NCBI GenBank assembly: GCA_902761355.1
Contig: CACWJY010000011.1
Location: forward strand, 1-59,221
Direction: 5' to 3'
DNA: 59,221 nucleotides
DNA from: Fibrobacter succinogenes
Lineage (GTDB): Bacteria > Fibrobacterota > Fibrobacteria > Fibrobacterales > Fibrobacteraceae
Positions 40,354 through 50,162 of this stretch are shown here, one piece after another (the stretch's first letter is position 1; every line of letters begins with the position of its first letter). Under the pieces are notes generated by a model. The model made no database searches. It worked only from the letters and a program-made list of their open reading frames with translations, and was not told where the DNA came from. The position numbers were made by a program, and so were the translations under genes.

Positions 40354-41448
40354 CTATCCTTCGATTCTCAAGTCACCCTGACGCGGGTCCTGACCGACAT
40401 CGAACGTCGGGAACTTGGAGCAGTCGATTTCCTTGCCGAACAGGCTCTTGAGCTTTGCCGTAAGCACCCACGGGGCCACGTGCGCAATGTACTTTTTCAT
40501 GACCGGAGCGGCGGTTCCCACCATCCAGCAGTTCTTGGGGCAGGTACGCACCTTTTCGCGCACCTTCTGCGCCTGTTCGCTGAACCAGATTTCCTCAAAG
40601 TTCTTTGCGTTGTGGATATTGCCCATACTTTCCTGCCAGTAACGCGGCTCCAGACCGTTGCAGGGGTAAACTTCGCCCCACGGGTCAGTAAAGAAGTTCA
40701 CGGAACCCGCTTCGCACGGGAGCATTCTCTTGCCGCCCTGGATGTACTTGATAAGGCCCAGGTTGAAGAAGGCACGGAACCAGGACTTCGGATGGTTCTC
40801 CTTCAGCAGGCGGTTAACCAGCTTGCTGATGTTGTCGCAGAGTTCTTCCTTGTTGCTGATCTGGTTGTCTTCCTTATGGAAGTAGTAACTGTTGTGGAAG
40901 GCGGCCGTCGCAAATTCAAAATTCATCGAGAGGGCAAGTTCGTAAAGCGGAATCAGGTCGTTGCTGTTCCAATTGCTGAGCGTCTGGCCAAAGCCGATAT
41001 CCTTTACGCCCATTTCATGCAGGGTCTTCAGCGTACGCATGCCGCGTTCAAAGCCGTCGTCGCGTCCACGCAAGAAGTTATTGGTGCCTTCAAGGCCTTC
41101 AATACTCACACGGATGCCGATATTCGGAAAACGTTCTGCAAGCTTGATAACGCGGTCCACCCACCAGCCGCTCGTACTGATCACGATACGGGGGGCCTTG
41201 GTGAACAGCACTTCCACGATGTCTTCCAGGTCCTGACGAATAAACGGTTCACCGCCAGTCACGTTTGCGAACTTGAGCTGCGGGAGAATTTCCAAATCCT
41301 TCGCCTGGATTTCTTCACTTTTCTTGGTCGGGTTCTTCCAGATGTTGCACATCTTGCAGCGCATCTGACAACGATAAGTCGTAATTACCGACACGTCCGT
41401 CGGCATCTGAATCTTAGAATTACAATGACTACAATTCGAGCAAGACAT
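40354..41448 (-). CDS. Radical SAM protein with SPASM-like C-terminus
   Basis: The 364-residue protein has the CxxxCxxC cluster at Cys27, 31 and 34 (TYRCQMRCKMCNIW), NVTGGEPFIR for SAM binding, and a C-terminal Cys set (PCEAGSVNFFTDPWGEVYPCNGLEP, CPKNC) resembling a SPASM extra cluster. Four Cys near the N-terminus (CSNCSHC) may add another metal site. Such enzymes modify peptides, sugars or lipids by radical chemistry. It sits in a glycan operon after a 115-base gap from the barrel gene, so a sugar or lipid carrier is a candidate substrate. I cannot name the reaction. Confidence 0.87.
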   Translation of the reverse strand: MSCSNCSHCNSKIQMPTDVSVITTYRCQMRCKMCNIWKNPTKKSEEIQAKDLEILPQLKFANVTGGEPFIRQDLEDIVEVLFTKAPRIVISTSGWWVDRVIKLAERFPNIGIRVSIEGLEGTNNFLRGRDDGFERGMRTLKTLHEMGVKDIGFGQTLSNWNSNDLIPLYELALSMNFEFATAAFHNSYYFHKEDNQISNKEELCDNISKLVNRLLKENHPKSWFRAFFNLGLIKYIQGGKRMLPCEAGSVNFFTDPWGEVYPCNGLEPRYWQESMGNIHNAKNFEEIWFSEQAQKVREKVRTCPKNCWMVGTAAPVMKKYIAHVAPWVLTAKLKSLFGKEIDCSKFPTFDVGQDPRQGDLRIEG

Positions 41449-41563
41449 AAGACCTCAACAAGCCTCCTTTCGACCCAGAAACAACACTTGTAATTATAGC
41501 AATTTTCGATATCCCGCATCCTTTTCAAAACACGCGAGGACACGAATCCAAAAGCATTCCAGC

Positions 41564-42163
41564 CTAAAGGCTTCTGTAAACAAAAAATAGCGACACCCGA
41601 GACAGATGCGTCCCCCCATTCATCGAAAACGACAATTCCGGGCGAACGATCAAGTTACCCGATTCAATCTCCAGGCCAGCCATGTAACGGCGCTCCACAT
41701 TCCTAAAATCAGGAAGGTTTTTCGCACCGACAAACACGCCGATTTCTTTCAGCAGAAAACTCTGCACATAGGCCTGGTATCCGACCAAGCCCTTCAAGGA
41801 ACTATCATAAAAGGGCATCAAAGTTCCCCCTACCTGCAGGTATCGGTAACTTTGCCAAAGGACATCCAGACGCGCCCCGACATCATAATAGTCTTGGTCA
41901 TAGCGCACACCCGCATACAAGGCATAGTTCCCTACAAGTCCCTCGCCCAGATTCCAGCGATAAAAAGGCTCCACGCGGACATACTGCTTTTCCATTCCCT
42001 GCGTAAACACCGAATTTTCGACCGCTATTCCAAAACGCGAGGCATACTCCACCCCGACAAATACATAGTGGTTGTTTCTCATTCCCAATAAGTAGGAGAA
42101 CGATTCGTTTGCAGACAAATTCACACAACAAAGCAACAACGCAATCCAAAGAACCTTTCTCAT
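41564..42163 (-). CDS. Small outer-membrane beta-barrel protein, trio copy B
   Basis: The 199-residue exported protein (signal RKVLWIALLLCCVNLSA) is a paralogue of 21153-21749. Shared blocks are LGMRNNHYVFVGVEY, YAGVRYDQDYYDVG, PFYDSSLKGLVGYQ and KNLPDFRNVERRYMAG. It ends in a VSLFFVYRSL strand. Its start overlaps the SGNH stop by four bases, as in copy A. The strong conservation of the RNVERR turn suggests a functional site. No family is recognised. Confidence 0.8.
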   Translation of the reverse strand: MRKVLWIALLLCCVNLSANESFSYLLGMRNNHYVFVGVEYASRFGIAVENSVFTQGMEKQYVRVEPFYRWNLGEGLVGNYALYAGVRYDQDYYDVGARLDVLWQSYRYLQVGGTLMPFYDSSLKGLVGYQAYVQSFLLKEIGVFVGAKNLPDFRNVERRYMAGLEIESGNLIVRPELSFSMNGGTHLSRVSLFFVYRSL

Positions 42164-42759
42164 AAGACCCCCTGTATTTTTTGCGACAAGATTTCGTAGC
42201 CCTCATCGTTTGGATGCAAGCCGTCCTTAAACAGGTCCTCGCGAATTTCAAAGCCACTATCCAAGAATATGTCAAAGACATCGACAAACCGGCTACCGGG
42301 AATTTCTGTTTTCAGAGCACGCTTAAGGATTTCATTTTGAATTTCGATATTCTCGTTTACGGCCGGATCCTGTTCTCCCCAGGCATTTCTCGGCAAAATG
42401 GACAGAACAATCAGCGGACTCGCCTCAATCCTTTTCGCACTCTTGATAAACCTGTCCTTGTATTCTTCACGCAAGTGTTCAATACCATCGGCAGTCGATT
42501 TCCAATAGCCGATATCGTTGGTACCAATCAAGAGGATTGTCGTGCGTCCCTTACAATCGGAGACATCCCAAGAATCCATCTGTTTCAACCCGGCACCGCT
42601 AACCGCATGCTTACTCACAATGTAGTTCGGAAAATAGTACTCGAGATCCCATAGATAGGTAATGGAATCCCCCACAAAACACAGTTCGTCTTCACCTTCT
42701 TCGAAGGCACAGCTACCGAATGCGATTACAAAAAGAAAAGACAGCAGGAGCCGTTTCAT
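42160..42759 (-). CDS. SGNH-hydrolase lipoprotein, trio copy B
   Basis: The 199-residue protein has a lipobox ending AFGSC (Cys17), FVGDSITYLWDLEYYFPNYI with nucleophile Ser32, LIGTNDIGYW, and FKDGLHPNDEGYEIL with the Asp-His pair. It is a paralogue of 21746-22330 over the whole length; both have WDLEYyFP after the nucleophile, unusual for SGNH proteins. It lies 15 bases after the acyltransferase gene and overlaps the barrel gene by four bases. Confidence 0.88.
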   Translation of the reverse strand: MKRLLLSFLFVIAFGSCAFEEGEDELCFVGDSITYLWDLEYYFPNYIVSKHAVSGAGLKQMDSWDVSDCKGRTTILLIGTNDIGYWKSTADGIEHLREEYKDRFIKSAKRIEASPLIVLSILPRNAWGEQDPAVNENIEIQNEILKRALKTEIPGSRFVDVFDIFLDSGFEIREDLFKDGLHPNDEGYEILSQKIQGVL

Positions 42760-42774
42760 CTCAAAAGAGAACCG

Positions 42775-43779
42775 TTATCGATGAATACCACGGAAAATAG
42801 TTTTCTTGACCAAGACAGAAAACGCAATCGCACCGACCAAAGTCAACACCAGGCACACCAAGAAACGAAGAATTCCCGAAGGAACGAAATCCAGAACATG
42901 AGTTTTCTCGATGGCCCTAAAGAACATCATATGACACAGATAGACTTCCATCGAGACTCCGCTCAAGAATGCGAAAAACTTGTTTCTCATTAGTGTCCAC
43001 GGGACAGGACGCACACTGTCCGCAATGGAAAAAATCAACCATGACGCAAACAAAAGCATCTTAGCTACAAAATGATAGGAATCCAATGCAAAAAACAGCA
43101 CCGTCGCCAATACGGCAATCGAAAGCGCCCACAACACAGGAATTTTCTTTATCTTATCGATATAAAGATAGATGAGGCCTCCGCCCACAAACATGGGCAT
43201 ACAATAAAGGAAGTTCCATTTTCCTACGGCGCGCACCACCAATTCGGGCCTAGAAAAATACGATGACGCAAATATCGTCATCGCAATCGACAACGCAAGA
43301 ACGATCCAAGCCCTAATCTTATTGTCGATCAGGAATACGAAAAATGGGAAGATGGCATAGAAAGCAAAAATCAGTCCAAGGAACCAACCCACTCCGATCA
43401 CGTGGATATCCGGATTCGGCAAAAAACCAAAAAAGAGAGTCAGGTTCGCAAAAGCCTCAATAAGAGAATCCTTTGAAAAACCAAAGGCAACATCAATCAA
43501 GACCATCAAGGCAAAAAAAGGCCAAATGCGAAGATAGCGCCTTTTGTAGAATGTATTTAAATCAACCTGGCGGTTCTTGAATTTCTGGTAATAGGCACAG
43601 CACATTGAAAAAGCGCTAAGCATCATGAACAGAAAAACATAATCCGCGCCAAACGGTAGAAATGTCAGGAAGAAGAAATTTTCAGGCAGACCAAAATCAA
43701 TATTTCCAAGGATATGACAAATTACGATACCGATTACCGCAAGGGCCCTTAAGCAGTCAAGCGATTCAAACCGATTCAT
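42775..43779 (-). CDS. Acyltransferase family 3, trio copy B
   Basis: The 334-residue membrane protein has the AT3 opening ESLDCLRALAVIGIVICHILGN, FLFMMLSAFSMCCAYYQKF, RRYLRIWPFFALMVL and about ten segments. It is the first gene of trio copy B, whereas in copy A the acyltransferase is last. It lies 14 bases after the GT4 gene. Transfer of acetyl or another acyl group to the periplasmic SGNH partner is the likely role. Confidence 0.87.
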   Translation of the reverse strand: MNRFESLDCLRALAVIGIVICHILGNIDFGLPENFFFLTFLPFGADYVFLFMMLSAFSMCCAYYQKFKNRQVDLNTFYKRRYLRIWPFFALMVLIDVAFGFSKDSLIEAFANLTLFFGFLPNPDIHVIGVGWFLGLIFAFYAIFPFFVFLIDNKIRAWIVLALSIAMTIFASSYFSRPELVVRAVGKWNFLYCMPMFVGGGLIYLYIDKIKKIPVLWALSIAVLATVLFFALDSYHFVAKMLLFASWLIFSIADSVRPVPWTLMRNKFFAFLSGVSMEVYLCHMMFFRAIEKTHVLDFVPSGILRFLVCLVLTLVGAIAFSVLVKKTIFRGIHR

Positions 43780-43793
43780 AACCAGAAGCCCGT

Positions 43794-44903
43794 CTACTTC
43801 TTCCCGATGAGGCTCTTATACACATCCATCGTCTGGTCAGCAATTTTGTCCCAATCGTAATGATATTCGACAATATGCTTGAAATCCCTTTGCACGGGAG
43901 TTTCCATAAAGAGAGTCATCTTTTCGGCTAGTTCATCTACATCGCCCAGCTCGTAGAAACATTCCTCAGGGAGAGGCACTTCCATATTCGCCGGAATATC
44001 GCTTGCGACCACATTTCTGTTGTAACCGAGCGCTTCCAAAAGCGCAATCGGGAGACCTTCATGGTAACTCGGGATTACAAACAACGATGCGTTTTCAAAT
44101 ATCACCTGAAGTTCTTCGCCATGGATATAGCCAGGGAGAATTGCCCCCACTTCAGCCGCAGCGGCCTTCATCTCGTTTGCGTATTCAGACTTGAAGTCAG
44201 CCGAACCTGCAATCACAAGTTTGACATCCACCAGACAAGCCTTTTTGTAGGCAGCAATCAAATCATGAAAGCCTTTTTCCTTAACAAATCGGCCCAAAGC
44301 AAAAATATAACGTTTACCTTCAAGCCCATACTTACCAAGCCATTTCTTAGTTTTGTCTTCAGGCAAGGATGGCAACAAAGTAACACCATTGTTAATGCGG
44401 ACCGTTGTTTTGCAGCGGAACTTTTTCTTAAGCCACTCTTCCAACAAATCCGAAATAACAATCACACGATTAGAGAATTTCGTTCCCACAAATTCACTAA
44501 TTCTAAGGACAGCCTTCGCAAACCAGCCCCATTTGGCACGGTTGTAATCCTGGCCATGGTGTGTATAAACAACCTTTAAACCAGCAAGCCTAAATATAGG
44601 AGCAACAAAGGACGGTCCAATCGCGTGCAAATGGACAATATCCGGTTTCCACGCCAAAACCTTGTAAAGGCACCTAAATGTGTGAACAAACGTTTCTAGT
44701 CCGGCAATTTTGGGGGCATAAACAGGTACAACCTGCACACGTTTATATCTGTAAGGCGTCTTTTGAGGAGTGTAGGCCTTTCTCGCAAATATGACGACCA
44801 TGGCCCCACGATCCACAATACGCGGATACAGCTCCTGACAATGGGTTTCAATGCCACCCATAATATCAGGAATACCGCGTGTACCTAAAACAGCTATTTT
44901 CAA
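43794..44903 (-). CDS. Glycosyltransferase GT4 (rhamnosyl/galactosyl-type with DUF1972-like N-terminus)
   Basis: The 369-residue protein has the N-terminus MKIAVLGTRGIPDIMGGIETHCQELYPRIV, as in a GT4 subgroup with a DUF1972-like domain, HGQDYNRAKWG, FALGRFVKEKGFHDLIAAYKKA and a donor domain VIPSYHEGLPIALLEALGYNRNVVASDIPAN. It lies 6 bases after the UDP-glucose dehydrogenase gene. The subgroup label is family knowledge; the sugar is unknown. Confidence 0.9.
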   Translation of the reverse strand: MKIAVLGTRGIPDIMGGIETHCQELYPRIVDRGAMVVIFARKAYTPQKTPYRYKRVQVVPVYAPKIAGLETFVHTFRCLYKVLAWKPDIVHLHAIGPSFVAPIFRLAGLKVVYTHHGQDYNRAKWGWFAKAVLRISEFVGTKFSNRVIVISDLLEEWLKKKFRCKTTVRINNGVTLLPSLPEDKTKKWLGKYGLEGKRYIFALGRFVKEKGFHDLIAAYKKACLVDVKLVIAGSADFKSEYANEMKAAAAEVGAILPGYIHGEELQVIFENASLFVIPSYHEGLPIALLEALGYNRNVVASDIPANMEVPLPEECFYELGDVDELAEKMTLFMETPVQRDFKHIVEYHYDWDKIADQTMDVYKSLIGKK

Positions 44904-44909
44904 AGCAAA

Positions 44910-46280
44910 CTACTCCGCCTTGCCCTTACCGATACTGGACACTTCAAATCCAATCTTACGCAGAGCGTCGGCATCCAAAATGTTGCGTCCGTCAAACACG
45001 AAGGCGGGCTTGGCCATTCCCTTGTAGATACGTTTCCAGTCGAGGTCGGCAAAGCACTTCCATTCGGTGCAAACCACCACTGCATGAGCGCCTTCGGCAG
45101 CCTTGTACGGGTCTTCCTCAAACTGGACCTGGTCGATAACGTCCTTCAGATCGCGCTTGGCATCGGGGATGGCCTTCGGGTCAGTCACAACCGGCTGTGC
45201 ATGTTCGGCGAGTAAATCGCGAACAACCAAGTTTGCAGGGCTTTCACGGGTGTCACCGGTGTTTGCCTTGAAGGCGAAACCGAACACGGCAATTTTCTTG
45301 CTTGCAATGGTGTTGAACATCGTCTCAAGCATGCGGTCCACCACGCGGTGGGTCTGCCACTCGTTAATTTTCACAACGCTTTCCCAGTAAGCAGCCACTT
45401 CAGGCAGTCCATAGTAGCCACACAGGTACACAAGGTTCAAAATATCTTTCTTGAAGCAAGAACCACCAAAGCCGATAGAGGCCTTGAGGAACTTCGGGCC
45501 GATACGGCGGTCCTTGCCCATCACGTAGGCGACTTCATCCACGTCGGCACCGGTCTTTTCGCAGAGGGCGCTAATCGAGTTGATAGAGCTAATACGCTGG
45601 GCGAGGAAGGCGTTAGCCGTGAGCTTCGTGAGTTCGGAACTCCAAAGGTTCGTCGTCAAGATACGGTCACGCGGCACCCAGTGAGCATACACATCCACGA
45701 GCTTCTGGCAGGCAGCAAGCCCCGATTCGGTCTGATGAGAACCAATAAGCACGCGATCCGGTTCAAAAAGGTCGTTAATGGCCGTTCCTTCGGCCAAGAA
45801 TTCCGGGTTAGAAAGCACTTCGAAGTGCAGTCCTTTGTCGTTGGAATTCAGAATTCGTTCCATGGCAGCAGCGGTACGCACCGGAAGCGTGGACTTTTCC
45901 ACGATGATCTTGCCTTCGTCGGCAATTTCAAGAATGTTGCGAGCCGTCTTTTCCCAGTACTGCAGGTCAGATGCCTTGCCTGCTCCGTGGCCAAAAGTCT
46001 TGGTCGGGGTGTTCACGGAAACAAAGATAATGTCAGCTTCCTTAATGGCAGCCGGGATATCGGTGCTGAAGAAGAGGTTACGGCCACGGGCACGCTTTAC
46101 CACGTCATCGAGGCCGGGTTCAAATATCGGGAGGTTATCGCTGTTCCAAGCGTCAATACGGGCCTGGTTGATATCAACCACAGTCACTTTCACATCGGGG
46201 CACTTGTCGGCAATAACAGTCATAGTGGGGCCACCGACGTAACCCGCGCCAATGCAAAGAATCTTGGTATTGTAACTCAT
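44910..46280 (-). CDS. ugd: UDP-glucose 6-dehydrogenase
   Basis: The 456-residue enzyme oxidises UDP-glucose to UDP-glucuronate with two NAD+. Motifs: [18 protein letters not shown] (NAD site), [33 protein letters not shown], the catalytic Cys275 in [10 protein letters not shown], and [15 protein letters not shown]. Its length and motifs match the animal-like group of UGDH rather than the shorter bacterial type. It is the first gene of the long glycan operon. A plausible minus-10 lies about 40 bases upstream. Confidence 0.95.
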   Translation of the reverse strand: MSYNTKILCIGAGYVGGPTMTVIADKCPDVKVTVVDINQARIDAWNSDNLPIFEPGLDDVVKRARGRNLFFSTDIPAAIKEADIIFVSVNTPTKTFGHGAGKASDLQYWEKTARNILEIADEGKIIVEKSTLPVRTAAAMERILNSNDKGLHFEVLSNPEFLAEGTAINDLFEPDRVLIGSHQTESGLAACQKLVDVYAHWVPRDRILTTNLWSSELTKLTANAFLAQRISSINSISALCEKTGADVDEVAYVMGKDRRIGPKFLKASIGFGGSCFKKDILNLVYLCGYYGLPEVAAYWESVVKINEWQTHRVVDRMLETMFNTIASKKIAVFGFAFKANTGDTRESPANLVVRDLLAEHAQPVVTDPKAIPDAKRDLKDVIDQVQFEEDPYKAAEGAHAVVVCTEWKCFADLDWKRIYKGMAKPAFVFDGRNILDADALRKIGFEVSSIGKGKAE

Positions 46281-46320
46281 AGTAGCACAAATCTAGAAAA
46301 TTACCATTCTTTCAGGCCTT

Positions 46321-46326
46321 ATTATA
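46321..46326 (-). promoter_or_regulatory. Possible minus-10 box for the glycan operon
   Basis: TATAAT on the minus strand lies 41 bases upstream of the UDP-glucose dehydrogenase ATG, in the AT-rich 155-base gap after the CotH-like gene. No good minus-35 is seen at the usual spacing. Confidence 0.3.
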
Positions 46327-46435
46327 AATAAAGATAAACCGTTATTGTATACACGTAAGAATCAAATCACATAATATCGTTCGCAAGGTGTTCGCAAACA
46401 AGGCTATTTGGCAATTTGTTTCAAGAAAAATACAA

Positions 46436-49204
46436 TTACTTAAATACGGCAGTGATCGTTCCAACATCGCCAGGAACAACCGTACGAACAGAATCCTTCA
46501 CCCCATCGCTCCAACCGGTCCATATTCCTCCAGACGGAACTGCCGTCAAAGTCACCGGCAAGCCTTCAAAGAAATTGACCGTCATTGGCGTTACATCTAG
46601 CCTTAAACCGTTTACAAGAATATCACCACTCCCCATTACAGATAAGGTAATAGGAGCAGCCTTACTTAAATCGAAATATTCACGCAGTTCTTCGTATACA
46701 ACACCGGGACGTTCCTTGGCAAAAGTCTTGATAGATTCCAGCTGCCTTGACATTCGAGATGCGCTCAGGTTCCAACGTTTTTGATCACGCGAAATTTCAG
46801 GCTCAATTTCGGACATCATTTTTTCAATCAATGCTAGCACCCTAGAACTTTCAAAATTCATCTGCAAAAGCACCGCCATGCGATTGATAAAAGCCACCCT
46901 GAAAGATTCGTTTTCCAGCAATCGTCGGAACAGCAACGTATACTCAGGGCCATTCGGCCAGCCATCGCCATCTTCCGCTGTCACAAATTCGAATATATTG
47001 TTTTTATACTGGCTAAAATCATTCCCCATACCAAAATCAAGGTCGTACAAGAACCATTTCCACTTAGTTTTCGGATTGTTACAGCGCCATTTCTTTTGAT
47101 TGTTACCAGGCCAATCACGGTTATTCGCATAAATTTCAGTCTGCATGTAGTTGATATAATTATCAACATCTATTTGCGAAGAAATTTGCGAATAATTTTC
47201 TTCATTCTCCAAAGAATTATCTTCAAGCCAGTTCAACATCGCAACAAAATCGACAGCCGAGCCCGCCGAAACAAAATTGTCAGCCTTGAGCAAGTCAATT
47301 TCATCGGGATCCATGCCGTAATGCGTTTCGAAATAGTATTCCGTAGAACGCTCGCGAATACTGTGGATGCCATAGTATTCGCCATTATAGTACACCACTG
47401 CAAATCGTCCACGTTGATAATCGACACCAAGACCTTCGCTCACAGAACTTGCAAGACGGTCTCGAATATAGTCATTTCCAAAATTGCTGCCGTTGTTGCG
47501 CAACAAGAAAACCTTGAACTTATTCAACTCAGGGAAATCGGGAAACAGCGCATATTTGAGACGCTTATCTCCATACTTTTCTCGGAAATTGATCGCCACC
47601 GATTTTTTCGCATTCTGCCGACTATAATTTCCAAAAATTTTCAGTCCCGCATTTTTAGCAAATGCAGGCTTATTCGCCCCCGGTTCAAAGAATTCCACAT
47701 TCACAGGGATTTCCTTATCAAACCAATAATTCGCTCCCAAATGGGGTTCCTTACTTTGAGCTAAGTTACCTTCCATATAAATGCCCGTATCTGGATCAAA
47801 TAGCGAATTCGGATCTGCCGTCAAAAATACCGCAGGTATCGTAGGCGCAGATTCCATGATATAAGTACGCACAAGTTCATCACCAGGAAGCTCACCCTCA
47901 GTAAATACAGCACAGCGGAGTGTCATCGTAGAATGGACCTGCAACGTAGTAATTACAGGACTTTGGGGCGTAGGGGCGAGGCCGCCTTTTTCACAACGCA
48001 CCAAGACATTGTCCGGGAACGTAACCGAGAAATTTTCACTATAAAAGCCCGATGGAGGCAATTCAACATACATATCAACCGGTAACGAACGCGACGGCAC
48101 TACGGGCAAAGCAGGCTTTCCATAAGGCGAAGGCTCTGCATAGCCAAAGCCCTCTGTTCCATTTTCCAAAGCACCATGGTTCCATGTCTTACCAGCAGGC
48201 ACCTCTGGATATGATACAGAATCCACAATTGCCGTATCTGCATTTACTAGATAAAGGCAGCCTCCCTTCTGCGAAAGCTTAAAACCCGCATGCGGTTCAT
48301 GTCCACGATTACGCACGATATAACTAAACACCTTGAGCGAAACATCTAAAACTTCCGAAGCTTCGGGACTAATGCGGGTGCCATAGATATTTTTAAGGTC
48401 CGGAAATGTCGACCCTGTTGGGAGCGGCAAGCGATAAACCGTCGACGAATCCCCCGTTCCCGTCAAGAGTAATTCATAGCCCTTCCAGTCATCAATACTT
48501 GGCTGAGCTAATCTAAACGAGACATTACGAAACTCGCTAATGTATGCATGAATCAGCACTTCGTTCGCAACAGAAATATCCCGCACATCCGAAGGATCCG
48601 TCGAACCAGTTCCCACAAAGACCGATATCGAGGACCAGCCAAGTTCCTCATTTTCTCCCAGCTTCATGACGGCACCGACTCTACGCTGGTTGTTTTCCTT
48701 AAAACAGTTCTTCGTTTTACCCGGCAACGGATTTGCATAGCTATAGCCAGGCGGATCATTTTCCGCATCGGTCCATGTCCAGCAACCGGAACCAATCATA
48801 TCGATCGTATCATGCGGCTGTACATAGTCGGGATAGTTTTTACCCGACATAAAAACGAGCAAAAACGCGTTCGGAGCAAGTTTTACATTTCCAAACTTCC
48901 ACTTAAACGGTTCTGTAGGCGAATTCGTCAAGTACATTCCAGACAAATCGACCGTATCGGCAGAAGTATTGAAAAGTTCTACCCAACCATCATCATCACC
49001 CTCATGATCATCATAAACAACATTAACCGGATCAACCTCAGTAAACATCAAAGGGCCACCAACAAACGGAAGCTTACGAGAAGCCGTGTCTTCAGGCACT
49101 AAATTATTATCGGAAATTTCTTCAATCGATGTCGAACGACTATTTGTATCGGAACACGCCCAAAGGAGCACGGACAACAAGACCGCAACAAGCATACGCG
49201 CCAT
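46436..49204 (-). CDS. Large CotH-like lipoprotein with lamin-tail domain
   Basis: The 922-residue protein has a lipobox ending LLSVLLWAC. A lamin-tail domain follows (MFTEVDPVNVVYDDHEGDDDGWVELFNTSADTVDLSGMYL). Around residues 370-450 is a chitobiase/hexosaminidase-type domain (PPSGFYSENFSVTF). The CotH domain spans about 460-830 (AGLKIFGNYSRQNAKKSVAINF, FKVFLLRNNGSNFGNDYIRD, WKWFLYDLDFGMGNDF). The last 70 residues form an InlB-repeat-like domain (VTLTAVPSGGIWTGWSDG). It is probably exposed on the surface or in the periplasm. The ATG at 49204 follows GGGAGGGA very closely; an ATG three codons on is an alternative. Confidence 0.87.
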   Translation of the reverse strand: MARMLVAVLLSVLLWACSDTNSRSTSIEEISDNNLVPEDTASRKLPFVGGPLMFTEVDPVNVVYDDHEGDDDGWVELFNTSADTVDLSGMYLTNSPTEPFKWKFGNVKLAPNAFLLVFMSGKNYPDYVQPHDTIDMIGSGCWTWTDAENDPPGYSYANPLPGKTKNCFKENNQRRVGAVMKLGENEELGWSSISVFVGTGSTDPSDVRDISVANEVLIHAYISEFRNVSFRLAQPSIDDWKGYELLLTGTGDSSTVYRLPLPTGSTFPDLKNIYGTRISPEASEVLDVSLKVFSYIVRNRGHEPHAGFKLSQKGGCLYLVNADTAIVDSVSYPEVPAGKTWNHGALENGTEGFGYAEPSPYGKPALPVVPSRSLPVDMYVELPPSGFYSENFSVTFPDNVLVRCEKGGLAPTPQSPVITTLQVHSTMTLRCAVFTEGELPGDELVRTYIMESAPTIPAVFLTADPNSLFDPDTGIYMEGNLAQSKEPHLGANYWFDKEIPVNVEFFEPGANKPAFAKNAGLKIFGNYSRQNAKKSVAINFREKYGDKRLKYALFPDFPELNKFKVFLLRNNGSNFGNDYIRDRLASSVSEGLGVDYQRGRFAVVYYNGEYYGIHSIRERSTEYYFETHYGMDPDEIDLLKADNFVSAGSAVDFVAMLNWLEDNSLENEENYSQISSQIDVDNYINYMQTEIYANNRDWPGNNQKKWRCNNPKTKWKWFLYDLDFGMGNDFSQYKNNIFEFVTAEDGDGWPNGPEYTLLFRRLLENESFRVAFINRMAVLLQMNFESSRVLALIEKMMSEIEPEISRDQKRWNLSASRMSRQLESIKTFAKERPGVVYEELREYFDLSKAAPITLSVMGSGDILVNGLRLDVTPMTVNFFEGLPVTLTAVPSGGIWTGWSDGVKDSVRTVVPGDVGTITAVFK

Positions 49205-49316
49205 TCCCTCCCGGCATGACAATTCATCCCTATACATCAAGGATAATATATTAATAATTCAGATTCCAAAATCTGAATTTTGGAATTAAACCTTCAGATT
49301 CCCAGATTCTGGGCAC

Positions 49317-50159
49317 TTAATTCCGAGCTTTTTTACGGCGAGGGCGACGCACAATAAACAGGCAGGCTCCAATCAGCACTAAAGTCACCGAAATAGCCTT
49401 GCCCACCGGGAAAGCCTCCGAAAACACAAGGGCTCCCGCCAAAGTCGGCACAGCCGCACCCACTGCCGCACTGAACGGAATAATAAACAGCGCTCGACCA
49501 CGAGAGAAAGACACCTGTGAATAAAGGAATGCAATACCATATGTGGCAATATAGCCCAGCGTTCTAAAATCCATCAATAGGTTTGCAATCGAAGAAAGCT
49601 CGATATGGTCCAAATCAAAATCCATGGCAAGACTCTTGTAGAACGCCGCCGAAAGTCCAAAGCCAACGCCCATAATCAGGGAGTCCACCATTTCGCGGTC
49701 CTTGACCCACAAGTGCGCCACTAGGGTTACAGCAGAAAGTCCACCCGCATAAGCCCAAAGCATGCCGATATTCTGCACCGCCGTTGATTCACCCAAGTTT
49801 TCAACCGAATAAAGCAACCCTGCCACCACAAAGCAAATCGCAATCACAATCCGCTTGGTCAAAACCTCTTTCAAAATGCAAAAGCCCATGAGCGCCGTCA
49901 GCACAGGGTTTAAGACCATCATCGGCTGTATCTGCGAAAGATCGTACCGTGCCATGGCAATATAATAGCCAAGTGTAGCAAGGCCAGAACAACAAATTCC
50001 AAACCACCAGAATTTATTTGTAATTACGCCCTTAAAAAATTCCCAAGGTTTCGATGTTCCACCCGTACGCTTGCCAACCGTAGAAACCCCCGATTTTTCG
50101 AGGATATTTCCACAGGCAAAAAGGAACGCAGGACCGATTGTAAGAAGGAGGAAGAGCAT
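49317..50159 (-). CDS. EamA-family (DMT) transporter
   Basis: The 280-residue protein has ten hydrophobic segments arranged as two halves, with QIQPMMVLNPVLTALMGFCILKEVLTKRI in the first half and FIIPFSAAVGAAVPTLAGALVFSEAFPVGKAISVTLVLIGACLF in the second. This is the usual EamA repeat. The tail is basic (RRPRRKKARN). It starts three bases after the lytic transglycosylase stop, so they share an mRNA. Substrate unknown. Confidence 0.87.
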   Translation of the reverse strand: MLFLLLTIGPAFLFACGNILEKSGVSTVGKRTGGTSKPWEFFKGVITNKFWWFGICCSGLATLGYYIAMARYDLSQIQPMMVLNPVLTALMGFCILKEVLTKRIVIAICFVVAGLLYSVENLGESTAVQNIGMLWAYAGGLSAVTLVAHLWVKDREMVDSLIMGVGFGLSAAFYKSLAMDFDLDHIELSSIANLLMDFRTLGYIATYGIAFLYSQVSFSRGRALFIIPFSAAVGAAVPTLAGALVFSEAFPVGKAISVTLVLIGACLFIVRRPRRKKARN

Positions 50160-50162
50160 CCG

